Below are positions 52,668 to 61,732 of a DNA stretch of 64,000 nt, one piece after another (the first letter of the stretch is position 1; each line of letters opens with the position of its first letter). Origin of the DNA: Ralstonia sp. UNC404CL21Col (GTDB taxonomy: Bacteria; Pseudomonadota; Gammaproteobacteria; Burkholderiales; Burkholderiaceae); contig NZ_JIBE01000009.1 of assembly GCF_000620465.1 (NCBI RefSeq), forward strand, positions 1-64,000, read 5' to 3'. A model generated the notes under the pieces. That model did no database searches, was not told the origin of the DNA, and saw only the letters and a list, made by a program, of their open reading frames with translations. Both the position numbers and the translations under genes were made by a program.

Positions 52668-53816
52668 ATGACGCCCACATCCCCGACAACCCTTTCTGCG
52701 GCCGCGCGCCAGCAGAGCGCCGAACGCTCCACGCTGGTGAGCGCGGGCGTCAATTGCCTGCTCTCGGCGGGGCAGATCGCGGCGGGGCTGTGGTCACATT
52801 CGCAGGGTCTGGTGGCCGACGGGCTGCATACGCTGTCGGATTTGATTGCTGACGGCATCGTCTTCATTGCCAACCGCAACAGCCACAAGGGGCCGGATGA
52901 AGATCATCAGTACGGCCACGCGCGCTACGAGAACGCCGCGTCGCTGGGGCTCGGCCTGCTGCTGGTCGGGGCGGGCGCCGGCATGATCTGGGCGGCCGTG
53001 GAGAGCCTGCGCTCGCCGCAGGGGCCGGCACCGGTGCATGGGTTGGCGCTGGTGGTGGCGCTGATCGCGCTGGCCGCCAAGGAGGGGCTGTTCCGCTACA
53101 TGCTCGCCGTGGCCAAGCGCATCAACTCACGCATGCTGATTGCGAATGCGTGGCATGCGCGTTCCGATGCGGTGTCGTCGCTGGTGGCGGCCGTCGGCGT
53201 GGCGGGCAACCTGATGGGCTATCACTGGCTCGACCCGCTGGCCGCCTGTGTCGTCGGGCTGATGATCGGCCGTGTGGGCGTGCGCTTCGGCTGGGAAGCG
53301 CTCAATGACCTGATGGACCGCGCTTTGCCGCCCGCGCAGGTGGAGGCCATTCGCGCCAGCCTCGAGGCCACGCCGGGCGTGATCAACGTGCACGACCTGC
53401 GCACGCGCGTGACCGGAGACCAGGCATTGGTGGACGCGCATATCGAGGTGGATCCGCGCGTCTCCGTGAGCGAGGGCCATGCGATTGCCGTGCGGGCTCG
53501 CACCAACGCGCTGACGGCACATACCGCCATGGCCGTACTCGATGTGCAGATTCACGTCGACCCGCGCGAGCACATCGCGACCGACCCCGTGCCGCTGCCC
53601 GACCGCGATGCGTTGCACGCCGTGCTGGCACAACTGCTGCCGCCCGGCACGCCGCTCGACGCGCGCCACTGCGTGCTGCATTACGTCGATGGGGCGGTGG
53701 AGGTCGACCTGGTCTTGCCACCGGCGCTGGCCGGCGAACTCCGCCGCATTGCCGATGCCGTCCACGCGCGGTGGGATGGTCTCGTGCGCCTGCGCGTGCT
53801 TGTTACCGACGCTTGA
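52668..53816 (+). CDS. Cation diffusion facilitator (CDF) family transporter
   Basis: 382 aa. About six membrane segments are present. The metal site motifs are SQGLVADGLHTLSDLIADG (HxxxD) and ANAWHARSDAVSSLVAAVG (HxxxD), the hallmark of Zn/Fe/Mn efflux CDFs. The C-terminal cytoplasmic domain (VINVHDLRTRVTGDQALVDAHIEVDPRVSVSEGHAIA) is complete. There is an extra C-terminal module of about 80 residues after IHVDPREH that goes beyond the usual length. It exports divalent metals by proton exchange. Confidence 0.93.
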   Translation: MTPTSPTTLSAAARQQSAERSTLVSAGVNCLLSAGQIAAGLWSHSQGLVADGLHTLSDLIADGIVFIANRNSHKGPDEDHQYGHARYENAASLGLGLLLVGAGAGMIWAAVESLRSPQGPAPVHGLALVVALIALAAKEGLFRYMLAVAKRINSRMLIANAWHARSDAVSSLVAAVGVAGNLMGYHWLDPLAACVVGLMIGRVGVRFGWEALNDLMDRALPPAQVEAIRASLEATPGVINVHDLRTRVTGDQALVDAHIEVDPRVSVSEGHAIAVRARTNALTAHTAMAVLDVQIHVDPREHIATDPVPLPDRDALHAVLAQLLPPGTPLDARHCVLHYVDGAVEVDLVLPPALAGELRRIADAVHARWDGLVRLRVLVTDA

Positions 53817-53825
53817 GCTTTCGCG

Positions 53826-55040
53826 CTAGCGGCATTGATCGACCGCATTGGCGGGCTGCGTTTTTGCAGGGTCGAAGTGCACTTGCTCCAGCCCCTTTTC
53901 CGTCAGCGACATCCAGTCGATTGCGCCCGACGTGCGGAGCAAACCGGTGCTGCCCACCGGGCGCCACTGCACGCGCTTGCCGTCGGTATTCAGCAGCGTG
54001 GCCGATAGCGTGAGCGAATCCGGCCCCGCCTGCAGTTGCAGCAGGCGGCCATCGGCGGCGGGCGTATAGGCGGTGTTCTGGTTGACGGTGATGCCCGCTT
54101 CGCGCACCGTTGCCGGCATGCAGGTAATGGACGCGCGCACCTTGCCCGTGGTGTCGATCAAATCGGCAAAGCCGTTGCCTTTGGCCACGCCCACCAGCAG
54201 GTACCGCTCAATCGCCGGCATCCACGTGACGTTGTAGGTGTAGTACTGCAGATGCTTGTGCAGCAGTTGCTCGCCCGTCACGCGTCCGCTGACCGGGTCA
54301 AAGACGGCGATCTTCAGATTGGCTTCGGTCTGGCCCGGCACGAACTGCTGCCAGGCCAGCAGCGCGTTGGTGCTGCCGCCTGCCACCATGGGCCACCATT
54401 CGCGCCGGCCATCGGCAACATCGACGTTGTGCAGGCGGCGTCCGCGCCCGTCGTAGACCTTCAGGTAGACGCCGTTGCCGCTGCCGAGGTTGTCGACCCC
54501 GCCGCCGGTGACCCAGCCGTCGGAATAGAACACCACGAAGCGGTCGCCCACGGCCGTGATATGGCCGGAGTGCCCACCGGATTCCACCTGTTGCGGATAC
54601 GGTTTGATGGGCCGCAGCGCGGCGTCGTAGATGCCGAAGCGCTGGTTCACGTTTTCCGGCGCATTCCAGCCGTCTTCAAACGACACCATCACCTGGCCCG
54701 CGCGGTTGCGGGCCACCGTCACGGGCTCCTGCGCTTCGGGCTTCTGAATGAAGACGCGCGGGGCATCGAGCACACCCGTGTCGGCATGCCACTGCGCGAC
54801 ATAGACATCGTGCGGCCAGCTTCCGCTGTGATCGGCGCCGCGCGGAGGCAGACCCGAGCTGCTGAAGAACACGTTGAAGGTGTTGGCCGTTGCGCCGGGC
54901 ACTGCGCCGATGCCATGCATGTATTGACGCGGGTCCGGCGCCCCGGCGGTGGCGACGGCGGGCAGGGCCAGCGCGCACGCGAGGGCCAGCACGGTACGGC
55001 GCAGCAAAGACAGTCGAGACACGTGACGTTCCATCTTCAT
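53826..55040 (-). CDS. Exported protein of unknown function, possible beta-propeller
   Basis: 404 aa with a signal peptide (LLRRTVLALACALALPAVATA|GAP). Repeating beta-rich segments with Asp/Gly turns (DVYVAQWHADTG, RFGIYDAALRP, VYLKVYDGRGRRLHNVDVADG, LKIAVFDPVSGRVTG) suggest a sialidase-like or other beta-propeller. Two Cys occur only near the C-terminus. It stands alone and convergent with the CDF gene. I do not recognise a named family. Start ATG 55040 is chosen; ATG 55034 is possible. Confidence 0.75.
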   Translation of the reverse strand: MKMERHVSRLSLLRRTVLALACALALPAVATAGAPDPRQYMHGIGAVPGATANTFNVFFSSSGLPPRGADHSGSWPHDVYVAQWHADTGVLDAPRVFIQKPEAQEPVTVARNRAGQVMVSFEDGWNAPENVNQRFGIYDAALRPIKPYPQQVESGGHSGHITAVGDRFVVFYSDGWVTGGGVDNLGSGNGVYLKVYDGRGRRLHNVDVADGRREWWPMVAGGSTNALLAWQQFVPGQTEANLKIAVFDPVSGRVTGEQLLHKHLQYYTYNVTWMPAIERYLLVGVAKGNGFADLIDTTGKVRASITCMPATVREAGITVNQNTAYTPAADGRLLQLQAGPDSLTLSATLLNTDGKRVQWRPVGSTGLLRTSGAIDWMSLTEKGLEQVHFDPAKTQPANAVDQCR

Positions 55041-55312
55041 CGTTAGCTAGGTGGCGGTTTCAGAACCGAATTGGGCCACAGGCACCCGCTGAAGTTGCTG
55101 CGCGAATGGGGGAAGCCGTTTGGCGGAGTCGCGGCGGGTGGCAGCCCATCCGGGGCAACCGGTTTACCCCCCGCCGCGGCAATCAAGTTTCAGTTCCGTG
55201 TGCCGTTCTTCACAAGCAAGAGCGGAACCCATTCCGCCAATCCCTTCCCAGCGCGGCCAGAGTGGGCACAAGCCCGCCGCCCACCGCGCCAGACCGACCC
55301 GACGAGAACAAC

Positions 55313-55522
55313 ATGACCCAGCGACTCGACGCCCGATGGCGAAGCGAAGTGACGGAGGCTCTACGTACCGTGGAGGCGCAGTTCGGCGTGGCACCGCAAA
55401 GCCTGCCGCGCGACGCGCTGATCGCGGCCCTGACCGACGCGATCTGGGCACAGCGTGCCGCCTATGCGCAGGTGCGCCAGACGCTGGTTGCGTGTCCTGA
55501 GCTGGCAGACGAATCAATGTAA
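55313..55522 (+). CDS. Small hypothetical protein, 69 aa
   Basis: MTQRLDARWRSEVTEALRTV..., helical and soluble, with no known motif. The ATG follows an A-rich stretch (gacgagaacaac), a weak ribosome site. It is the first of four small rightward genes of unknown function between 55313 and 56981. The frame is open well upstream but only through a low-quality sequence. Confidence 0.5.
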   Translation: MTQRLDARWRSEVTEALRTVEAQFGVAPQSLPRDALIAALTDAIWAQRAAYAQVRQTLVACPELADESM

Positions 55523-55564
55523 CGGCGTGCCCGGTGCCGCCGCTGTTTTCAAGAAGGTGATGTG

Positions 55565-55792
55565 ATGCGGTACTGCGGTTCGCTGGATCTGGACCATCTG
55601 CTGCGCCAGCCGTTTGGCCTCCTGGGCCGCCTGGTGCGCGATGAAGACTCGGGGCAGCCCCTGCCTCCAGTGGAAGTGGCCGCCCGCGCGGTGTTGCTGC
55701 GCGCTGCCGGCTACGAGGTGATGCCCACCTGTGGGCACCATGACCGACGTGGTTTCTGTCTCGGCCATGCGGACCGGATCATCGGGATGTAG
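55565..55792 (+). CDS. Small hypothetical protein, 75 aa
   Basis: MRYCGSLDLDHLLRQPFGLLGRLVRDEDSGQPLPPVEVAARAVLLRAAGYEVMPTCGHHDRRGFCLGHADRIIGM. Three Cys and several His (CGHHDRRGFCLGH) could form a metal site. A ribosome site (aagaaggtgatgtg) precedes it; GTG 55562 is an alternative start. It is probably cotranscribed with the 69-aa gene. Function unknown. Confidence 0.55.
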   Translation: MRYCGSLDLDHLLRQPFGLLGRLVRDEDSGQPLPPVEVAARAVLLRAAGYEVMPTCGHHDRRGFCLGHADRIIGM

Positions 55793-56127
55793 GCGCCGCG
55801 CCTACGACGCATGCGCCACGTGCGCGCAGCCTTGCGCACACGCTGTTGCGAACGCGCATCAGGCGTTGTAAAAACGGTGCGCGCGCGTGGTGCCTGAAGC
55901 ACCTGTAAAGCGTTGACTGGCGCACCTTTGCGGGCAATCCGTTGCCAAAAAGCAAACGGTAAAAATGACTTACATTCCGGTCCTTTTTCGGCCCATGGTT
56001 CTGGTGCATCCTGAACCAAGATAGATCGCACGGATGGCAGATGTGCGACGTCGGACGCAACGTCAAGCCGGAAGTCGGAAGTGAATCGAATCGGCGACGC
56101 CTGCAATCTGGGGTCAGGGGAAACAAC
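55793..56127. other. Intergenic region before the paralogous small genes
   Basis: About 335 bases. The less GC-rich patch at 55920-55990 may hold a promoter for the gene at 56128. No gene is convincing here; frames on the minus strand appear to be chance. Confidence 0.45.
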
Positions 56128-56550
56128 ATGAAGACGCAATATCTCAGCAAGCAAGAAATCTACGACGGCGCAGTCCGTCATCTGTTCGGTCAGGGCGGCG
56201 CGGCCATCCTGCCGCGCGGCGGCGCTGCGTACCACGGCCAGGGCGGTCGCTGCTGCCCCATCGGCAACCTGATCGGCGTGCGCGACTACACGACATCGAT
56301 GGAAAGCGTGCCGGTGCGCTACATCCTCAAGCCCACCAACGAGATTCCGCGCTACATGGATGCCGGCGTCATCGCGTTGCGCCGTGCGCTCAAGCGTGCG
56401 CGCATCGACGTGGACGACCGCGACACCGTGGAGCTGCTCTCCAAGCTGCAGAACGCGCATGACGTGTTCGGCACGTGGGAGTGGAAGGAACGCCTGCAGT
56501 CGATCGCACGCCAATTCGGCCTGAGCGGCGCTCTCGTCGATACATTCTGA
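56128..56550 (+). CDS. Hypothetical protein, paralogue of the next gene
   Basis: 140 aa. It begins MKTQYLSKQEIYDGAVRHLFGQGGAAI and has a Cys-rich central signature YHGQGGRCCPIGNLI, ending with VDDRDTVELLSKLQNAHDVFG...LQSIARQFGL. The same architecture recurs in the next gene (YRGLDNRRCGVGILI, VDDDQVVDLLIDLQDIHD), so the two are diverged tandem duplicates. Similar proteins occur in phages and proteobacteria, but without a known function. No membrane segment is present. Confidence 0.7.
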   Translation: MKTQYLSKQEIYDGAVRHLFGQGGAAILPRGGAAYHGQGGRCCPIGNLIGVRDYTTSMESVPVRYILKPTNEIPRYMDAGVIALRRALKRARIDVDDRDTVELLSKLQNAHDVFGTWEWKERLQSIARQFGLSGALVDTF

Positions 56551-56591
56551 CCGACCGGCCGGTCACAGATCACCCTAAAGAAGGTGACGCC

Positions 56592-56981
56592 ATGAAAGGG
56601 AAGGGGACGTTCCTCGCCATCGAGGACATTTTTGAACGCGTGCGCGCACACCTGCTCGCACAGCAATGCCGCTCTGAAGACGCCGACGGCGAGCCGCGCT
56701 ACCGCGGCCTCGACAACCGCCGCTGCGGGGTCGGCATTCTGATCGACGATGCGTTCTATTGCAGCGCCATCGAGCGCCTGGGCGTGAGCCTGCTGCGCGT
56801 GCCGAGCGAGGATCCGCTCGCGCGTGCGCTGCGCAGCTCCGGCGTGAATGTCGACGACGATCAGGTGGTGGATCTGTTGATCGATCTGCAGGACATCCAC
56901 GATCTGGCGGCCATCGAAAGCTGGCCCGCGGCGCTAGAAGACATCCGGCGCCGATTGCTCGCTACGCCGCTGGCAGCCTGA
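56592..56981 (+). CDS. Hypothetical protein, second of the paralogue pair
   Basis: 129 aa. It starts at ATG 56592 after a good ribosome site (aagaaggtgacgcc), 41 bases beyond the first paralogue. Conserved positions with the first are the N-terminal helix (IFERVRAHLLAQ versus IYDGAVRHLFGQ), the Y-x-G...C-x-(V/I)-G-x-L-I core, and the C-terminal VDD...LL..LQ..HD motif. It has lost one of the paired Cys. Function unknown. Confidence 0.7.
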   Translation: MKGKGTFLAIEDIFERVRAHLLAQQCRSEDADGEPRYRGLDNRRCGVGILIDDAFYCSAIERLGVSLLRVPSEDPLARALRSSGVNVDDDQVVDLLIDLQDIHDLAAIESWPAALEDIRRRLLATPLAA

Positions 56982-57022
56982 ACGACGCATCCACCGCGAA
57001 CCCGGCCCTGCGCCGGGTTTCG

Positions 57023-57739
57023 TCATTTCAGCGCGTCGAGTTCCGGATAGTGGCGGAAGATGCCCATCGTGTTGAACGGAATGCGACGCGGCGATTCCAG
57101 ATACGCCGCGATGTTCGGCTGCGCCGCCACGCGGTCATGCAGCGCCGCCAGATGCGGCAAGTCGCGTTCGTAGCGCTGCATGTGGCGCGGGAACGCGTAG
57201 CGCAGCCCGGCCACGATTTGGAACAGCGACAAATCCACATACGTCAGCGCATCGCGCACGGCCCATGTCGGGCCGGCGGGGTTGCGGTCGAGCACGCGCT
57301 CGAAGTAATGCAGGAACTTGGGCGCGCGATTGTCGAGAAAATCCTGTGTGCGGCGCTTGGCCTCGGCGCGCTGGTCTTCGTAGTACTCGCACGACGCGAT
57401 GGGGTGGTGCGTGTCGTGAATCTCCACCACGAAATCGGCAATCGTCAGTTGCAGGCCGTGCGTCCACAGGCCGCCGGCTTCGTCGTGCGGGGCCAGGCCG
57501 TAGTGCTGGCCCAGATAAAGCAGGATGTTGGCCGTCTGTGCGATCACCAGCTGGCCGGCCACCAGGAATGGCGGCGCGAACGGCGGCGTGGGAATGCCGG
57601 CATCGTCGAGAAACGCTTCGATGGCGGCTTCATCTTCGCGGCCGAGATCGGTATAGGGCACGGCGGCCTGCTCCAGCGCGAGCCGGACGAATTCGCCGCG
57701 GCCCTGGATTTCGGGCCAGTAATAGAGCGTGGTTTCCAT
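57023..57739 (-). CDS. Glutathione S-transferase
   Basis: 238 aa. An N-terminal thioredoxin-like domain (TTLYYWPEIQGRGEFVRLALEQAAVPYTDLG) and a C-terminal helical domain (LTYVDLSLFQIVAGLRYAFPRHMQRYERDLPHLAALHDRVAAQPNIAAYL) are clear. The cis-Pro and glutathione-contacting region is PPFLVAGQLVIAQTANILLYLGQHYGL. The Tyr near the N-terminus in LYYWP fits alpha/mu/sigma-like catalysis. It conjugates glutathione to electrophiles; substrate unknown. It is monocistronic and divergent from an MFS exporter gene. Confidence 0.92.
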   Translation of the reverse strand: METTLYYWPEIQGRGEFVRLALEQAAVPYTDLGREDEAAIEAFLDDAGIPTPPFAPPFLVAGQLVIAQTANILLYLGQHYGLAPHDEAGGLWTHGLQLTIADFVVEIHDTHHPIASCEYYEDQRAEAKRRTQDFLDNRAPKFLHYFERVLDRNPAGPTWAVRDALTYVDLSLFQIVAGLRYAFPRHMQRYERDLPHLAALHDRVAAQPNIAAYLESPRRIPFNTMGIFRHYPELDALK

Positions 57740-57804
57740 GGTCGGGCGGGGGAAACAAGGTGATGGCTGCGAAGCAAGGCGGATGCCGCATCGCAGCAGG
57801 AACG

Positions 57805-59112
57805 ATGCCTGCGAACGATAATAGGCGCTTGCCTCTGCGCCTGTTCCAACCGCCCGCCGTGAACGCTCCGCTTTCTTCTTCGCCCGCCATCGAGCCCGCC
57901 GATCCGTCGCGCTGGCTGGTCCGTGGCCATCCCGGTTATCTGCGCGCCAATCTGGCGCTGTTCGCGGCGGGCTTTTCGACGTTCTCGCTGCTGTATTGCG
58001 TGCAGCCGCTCATGCCGCTGCTGGCGCACGACTTTGGCCTCACGCCCGCGCAGACAAGCCTGGTGCTGTCCGTATCGACGCTGCTGCTGGCCTTTGCGAT
58101 CCTGTTTGCGGGGCTGCTGTCGGAGTCGATCCATCGCAAGACGCTGATGGGCGTGTCGCTCGTGCTCTCGTCGGCGCTCACATTGGCGGCGGCGGTGCTG
58201 CCGGGCTGGCACGGGTTGTTGGCCACGCGGGCCTTGCTGGGTGTGGTGCTGGGCGGCGTGCCGGCGGTGGCCATGGCGTATCTGGCCGAAGAAGTGCATC
58301 CGCAGGGGCTGGGCATGGCGATGGGCCTGTACGTCGGCGGCACCGCATTCGGCGGCATGGCGGGGCGCGTGCTGACCGGCGCCGTGGCCGACCATTTCGG
58401 TTGGCGCGCCGCCATCGGCTTTACCGGCATGCTGGGTTTGCTCGCGGCGCTGGCCTTTCTGTGGCTGCTGCCGCCGTCACGCCGGTTTGTGCCGCGCAAG
58501 GGCGTGGCGCTGGGCGACCTGTTCGACACGCTGGGCGCCCATCTGCGCGAGCCGGGCCTGCGCGCGCTGTTCGCCATGGGCTTTCTGCTGATGGGCGGCT
58601 TCGTCACCATTTACAACTACGCGAGCTTCCACTTGCTCGACGCGCCCTACGCCCTCAGCCAGACGGCGGTGGGCGGCATCTTCATGGTGTATCTGCTGGG
58701 CATTGGCGCCTCTGCATGGTTCGGCCGATTGGCGGATCGCCATGGCCGGGGCCGCATGCTGCTGGCGGGCACAGCGCTGATGTCGACGGGCGTGCTGATG
58801 ACGTTGGCAGGCCCGCTGGTGCTGGTGATTGGCGGCATCGCGCTGCTGACCTTCGGTTTTTTTGGCGCGCACGCGGTGGCCAGCGGCTGGGTCGGGCGCC
58901 GCGCGCAGCGTGCCAAGGGGCAGGCCGCGGCGTTGTATTTGCTGGCGTATTACCTGGGCTCCAGCCTGATCGGCACGACAGGCGGCAAGCTCTATGCGCC
59001 GTGGGGCTGGCCCGGCGTGGTGACGTTGGTGATGGGCTGCATGGCCTGTGCGCTGGGCACGGCGGCCTGGCTCTGGCGGCGGGCTCCGATGCCGCCGGGC
59101 GCCAAGCGCTGA
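57805..59112 (+). CDS. MFS transporter of the YnfM type
   Basis: About 435 aa with 12 membrane segments. The family-like start is YLRANLALFAAGFSTFSLLYCVQPLMPLLAHDFGLTPAQTSLVLSVSTLLLAFAILFAGLLSESIHRKTLMG, with motif A near the first cytoplasmic loop. YnfM-like proteins are drug/metabolite exporters of unclear specificity. The start ATG 57805 has CAGGAA just upstream; ATG 57763 and GTG 57859 are alternatives. Confidence 0.9.
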   Translation: MPANDNRRLPLRLFQPPAVNAPLSSSPAIEPADPSRWLVRGHPGYLRANLALFAAGFSTFSLLYCVQPLMPLLAHDFGLTPAQTSLVLSVSTLLLAFAILFAGLLSESIHRKTLMGVSLVLSSALTLAAAVLPGWHGLLATRALLGVVLGGVPAVAMAYLAEEVHPQGLGMAMGLYVGGTAFGGMAGRVLTGAVADHFGWRAAIGFTGMLGLLAALAFLWLLPPSRRFVPRKGVALGDLFDTLGAHLREPGLRALFAMGFLLMGGFVTIYNYASFHLLDAPYALSQTAVGGIFMVYLLGIGASAWFGRLADRHGRGRMLLAGTALMSTGVLMTLAGPLVLVIGGIALLTFGFFGAHAVASGWVGRRAQRAKGQAAALYLLAYYLGSSLIGTTGGKLYAPWGWPGVVTLVMGCMACALGTAAWLWRRAPMPPGAKR

Positions 59113-59178
59113 GGTTGTGCGCCCCGGGAATTCGCGTATCGTGCCGTGATCGATGTCTGCACGATCGCTTTCCCTGTC

Positions 59179-61452
59179 ATGCGTACTCATTTCCTGTTCT
59201 GCACGCGGCGACTGTGGCCGCTCGCATCGTTCCTGTTTCTGCTGATGGCAGGCGTGGCCCACATGGCCGATGCCGCGCCGGTGTCGTTTGCCAAGCTGGC
59301 CGGGCTGCAGACTTCCACCGCCAGTGCATCGGCGCCGGCGGCGGACCCCGTGCAGACGCGCCAGTCGCTCGACACCGTCATCACGCTGCTCAACAACGAC
59401 CAGCAGCGCACGGCCCTCGTCAATGAACTGAAGCAGCTGCGCGATGGCATGAGCGCGCAGCAGAAGGTACAGGCCGAACAGGCGCCGGGCCTGTTGGGCG
59501 CGGTGGCGTCCCTCATCGAGAACGGCTCCTTGCAGGCCGATGTGGAGGCCGGTGCGCCGCGCTACTGGCTGCGCCGCATCGAAGCCGCCAGCGGTAACGC
59601 GAGCCTGCTCGTCGCGCCCGAGCGGCGCATGCCGCTGGTTGCCGACTTTGCGAGCACCGTTGGCATCTGGGCCGCCATCGCCGCTGGCCTGCTGGGCCTG
59701 GGCTGGCTGATCCGCCGCGTGTTTGGCCTCACCGCGGGCCTCGGGCCGCATCCGACTACGCGCGCGCTGTTGATCGATGCGCTGCGCAAGATCGGCCCGT
59801 GGGCGATTTCCTTTGCCGTCATCATGCGGCTTGACCGAGACGCGTCGCCGGGTTTTGTGCTGGCGCTGGTGCTGGCCTACGCCATCGTGTGGGGCGCGAT
59901 CATCACGGCGGGCGTGGCGATGCTGTTCTCGCTGTTTTCCGGCAGTGCGCACCGGCGCGTGGCGGTGGAATATCTGTTCAAGCGCGGCATGTGGCCGATC
60001 TTTCTGACGGCCAGCCTGGGCGCCTGCGGCGATGCGCTGGTCGATCCGCGCGTCGCGTTGGTGCTGGGCGGCTCGCTCAGTCTGCTGCTGGCCACGGTGT
60101 GCAACGTGGTGTCTTCGTTGATGCTGGCGGTGGGCGCGTTGTGGGCGCGGCGGCCCATCGGCCAGTTGATCGCCAATCGTCCGCTGGAGCTGCGCAGCGG
60201 CGAACACACGGGCAACCAGGTCCGCCGGCTGCTGGCGGCGTTCTGGCCGGTGCCGGTGCTGGTGCTGGCCGGCGCCACCGTCATGGCCACGTTGACGACG
60301 CCCGATAACGTTGACGTTGTGGCACGCCGTGCCGTGATGACGTCGCTGTTGCTGGTGGCGGCGTTCTTTCTGTCGGCGCTGGTCCGCCCCCGCGCGAACT
60401 GGCGCTCGCATCTACGTCTGGCGCGCAGCTCGCCTTATCTCGAGCGGCTCAAGCATTTCGTCGGTGCGCTGATCAAGCTCGTCATCTGGATCGCCTTTCT
60501 CGAACTGGTGCTGCGCGTGTGGGGCCACACGCTGGTGGAGGTCGCGCACAGTTCGGTCAACGGCAAGCGCATCGCCGATGCCTTGGTGGGCCTGATCGGC
60601 ACCGTGTTTGCCACCTGGCTGGTCTGGATCCTGCTCGACACGGCGATCCTGCGAGCGCTGTCGCCGGCGTCGGCGCGGGCGCAGCCGAGCACGCGCGCGC
60701 TCACGATCCTGCCGCTGCTGCGCAATGGTCTGAAGGTGACGCTGGTGGTGACGGCCAGCATTGGCGTGCTGGCCAACCTGGGCGTGAACGTGACGCCGCT
60801 GGTGGCCGGCGCCGGCGTGATCGGCCTGGCGGTGGGCTTTGGCGCGCAGTCGCTGGCGCAGGATTTCATTACCGGCATCTTCATCCTGATGGAAGACACG
60901 ATCAGCGTGGGCGACGTGGTGGACGTGGGGGTGGCCACGGGCTCCGTCATCAACCTGACCATTCGCACCGTGCGGCTGCGCGATGGCACGGGCGCGGTGC
61001 TGTCGATTCCGTTCAGCCAGATCAAGACCGTGCGCAACCTCTCGCGCGATTACTCGTTTGCCGACTTTGAAGTGCGCGTGGCGATGGAGGCCGAACCGCA
61101 ACAGGCGATCGATCTGGTACGCGCGGCGGCCGACCAGATTGCGGGTGAGCCGCGCTTTGGCTACACGTTGCTCGGCGGTGCGGAAATCTTCGGTCTGGAT
61201 CGCTTTGAAGGTGGCGCGATGATCGTCAAGGGGCGGTTCAAGACGCGTCCGCAGAAGCAGGCGGATGTGCTGCGGGCGTTCAACGTTGTGCTCAAGGATA
61301 CGTTTGACAAGGCGGGTGTGCCGCTGGCGGCGCCGGGGACGGTGTTGCGGACTTCTGCGGCGTTGGAGGCGTGGATGACGCGGATTGGTGGGTCGGATGA
61401 GCGGAAGGTGCCGCCTACGGCCGAGCCACCCGCTGCGGGGGCGCCGGCTTAA
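59179..61452 (+). CDS. MscS-family mechanosensitive channel with long N-terminal region
   Basis: 757 aa, much longer than the 286-aa MscS and close to the YbiO class. A signal peptide (LASFLFLLMAGVAHMADA) and a periplasmic domain of about 130 residues precede about ten membrane segments. The pore helix and MscS core are near GVNVTPLVAGAGVIGLAVGFGAQSLAQDFITGIFILMEDTISVGDVVDVG. The C-terminal domain is complete to DKAGVPLAAPG, with a Pro/Ala tail. It should open on hypo-osmotic shock. Start ATG 59179. Confidence 0.93.
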   Translation: MRTHFLFCTRRLWPLASFLFLLMAGVAHMADAAPVSFAKLAGLQTSTASASAPAADPVQTRQSLDTVITLLNNDQQRTALVNELKQLRDGMSAQQKVQAEQAPGLLGAVASLIENGSLQADVEAGAPRYWLRRIEAASGNASLLVAPERRMPLVADFASTVGIWAAIAAGLLGLGWLIRRVFGLTAGLGPHPTTRALLIDALRKIGPWAISFAVIMRLDRDASPGFVLALVLAYAIVWGAIITAGVAMLFSLFSGSAHRRVAVEYLFKRGMWPIFLTASLGACGDALVDPRVALVLGGSLSLLLATVCNVVSSLMLAVGALWARRPIGQLIANRPLELRSGEHTGNQVRRLLAAFWPVPVLVLAGATVMATLTTPDNVDVVARRAVMTSLLLVAAFFLSALVRPRANWRSHLRLARSSPYLERLKHFVGALIKLVIWIAFLELVLRVWGHTLVEVAHSSVNGKRIADALVGLIGTVFATWLVWILLDTAILRALSPASARAQPSTRALTILPLLRNGLKVTLVVTASIGVLANLGVNVTPLVAGAGVIGLAVGFGAQSLAQDFITGIFILMEDTISVGDVVDVGVATGSVINLTIRTVRLRDGTGAVLSIPFSQIKTVRNLSRDYSFADFEVRVAMEAEPQQAIDLVRAAADQIAGEPRFGYTLLGGAEIFGLDRFEGGAMIVKGRFKTRPQKQADVLRAFNVVLKDTFDKAGVPLAAPGTVLRTSAALEAWMTRIGGSDERKVPPTAEPPAAGAPA

Positions 61453-61476
61453 AGGTGTGTTGCTGGTCCATCCCGC

Positions 61477-61554
61477 GTATCGTCCCCTGCCGGGGCCGAC
61501 TCACTTTCTTTGTCTTGCCAAAGAAAGTAAGCAAAGAAAGGCGCGCCCGAGATG
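61477..61554 (-). repeat. Dispersed repeat with internal hairpin, copy B
   Basis: Reverse complement of copy A at 1-80. The internal stem is 10 bp here (61503-61512 with 61519-61528, ACTTTCTTTG/CAAAGAAAGT). It lies 25 bases after the mscS-like stop. The following sequence to about 61690 contains another hairpin and may be part of a longer repeat unit. Confidence 0.8.
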
Positions 61555-61588
61555 GCGAAAGATTCCTTGAATTTATGTAACCGTGCGG

Positions 61589-61634
61589 AGAAGGAGGCAA
61601 ACTCGCTGCGCTCAGACAGGCCTCCTTCTTTTTT
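61589..61634 (+). terminator. Probable terminator between mscS-like and porin genes
   Basis: Ten-base stem AGAAGGAGGC / GCCTCCTTCT (61589-61598 with 61620-61629), with a 21-base loop, followed by TTTTT. Confidence 0.7.
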
Positions 61635-61732
61635 CCGCCCGCTTACAGCAATTCAAGGCGCCATCTAGGGCAGGGAAAGTCAAAGGCCAAACCGGCTGGG
61701 CGCGGGTGTTGGCGCCCAGGCCGTGTCTCGTT

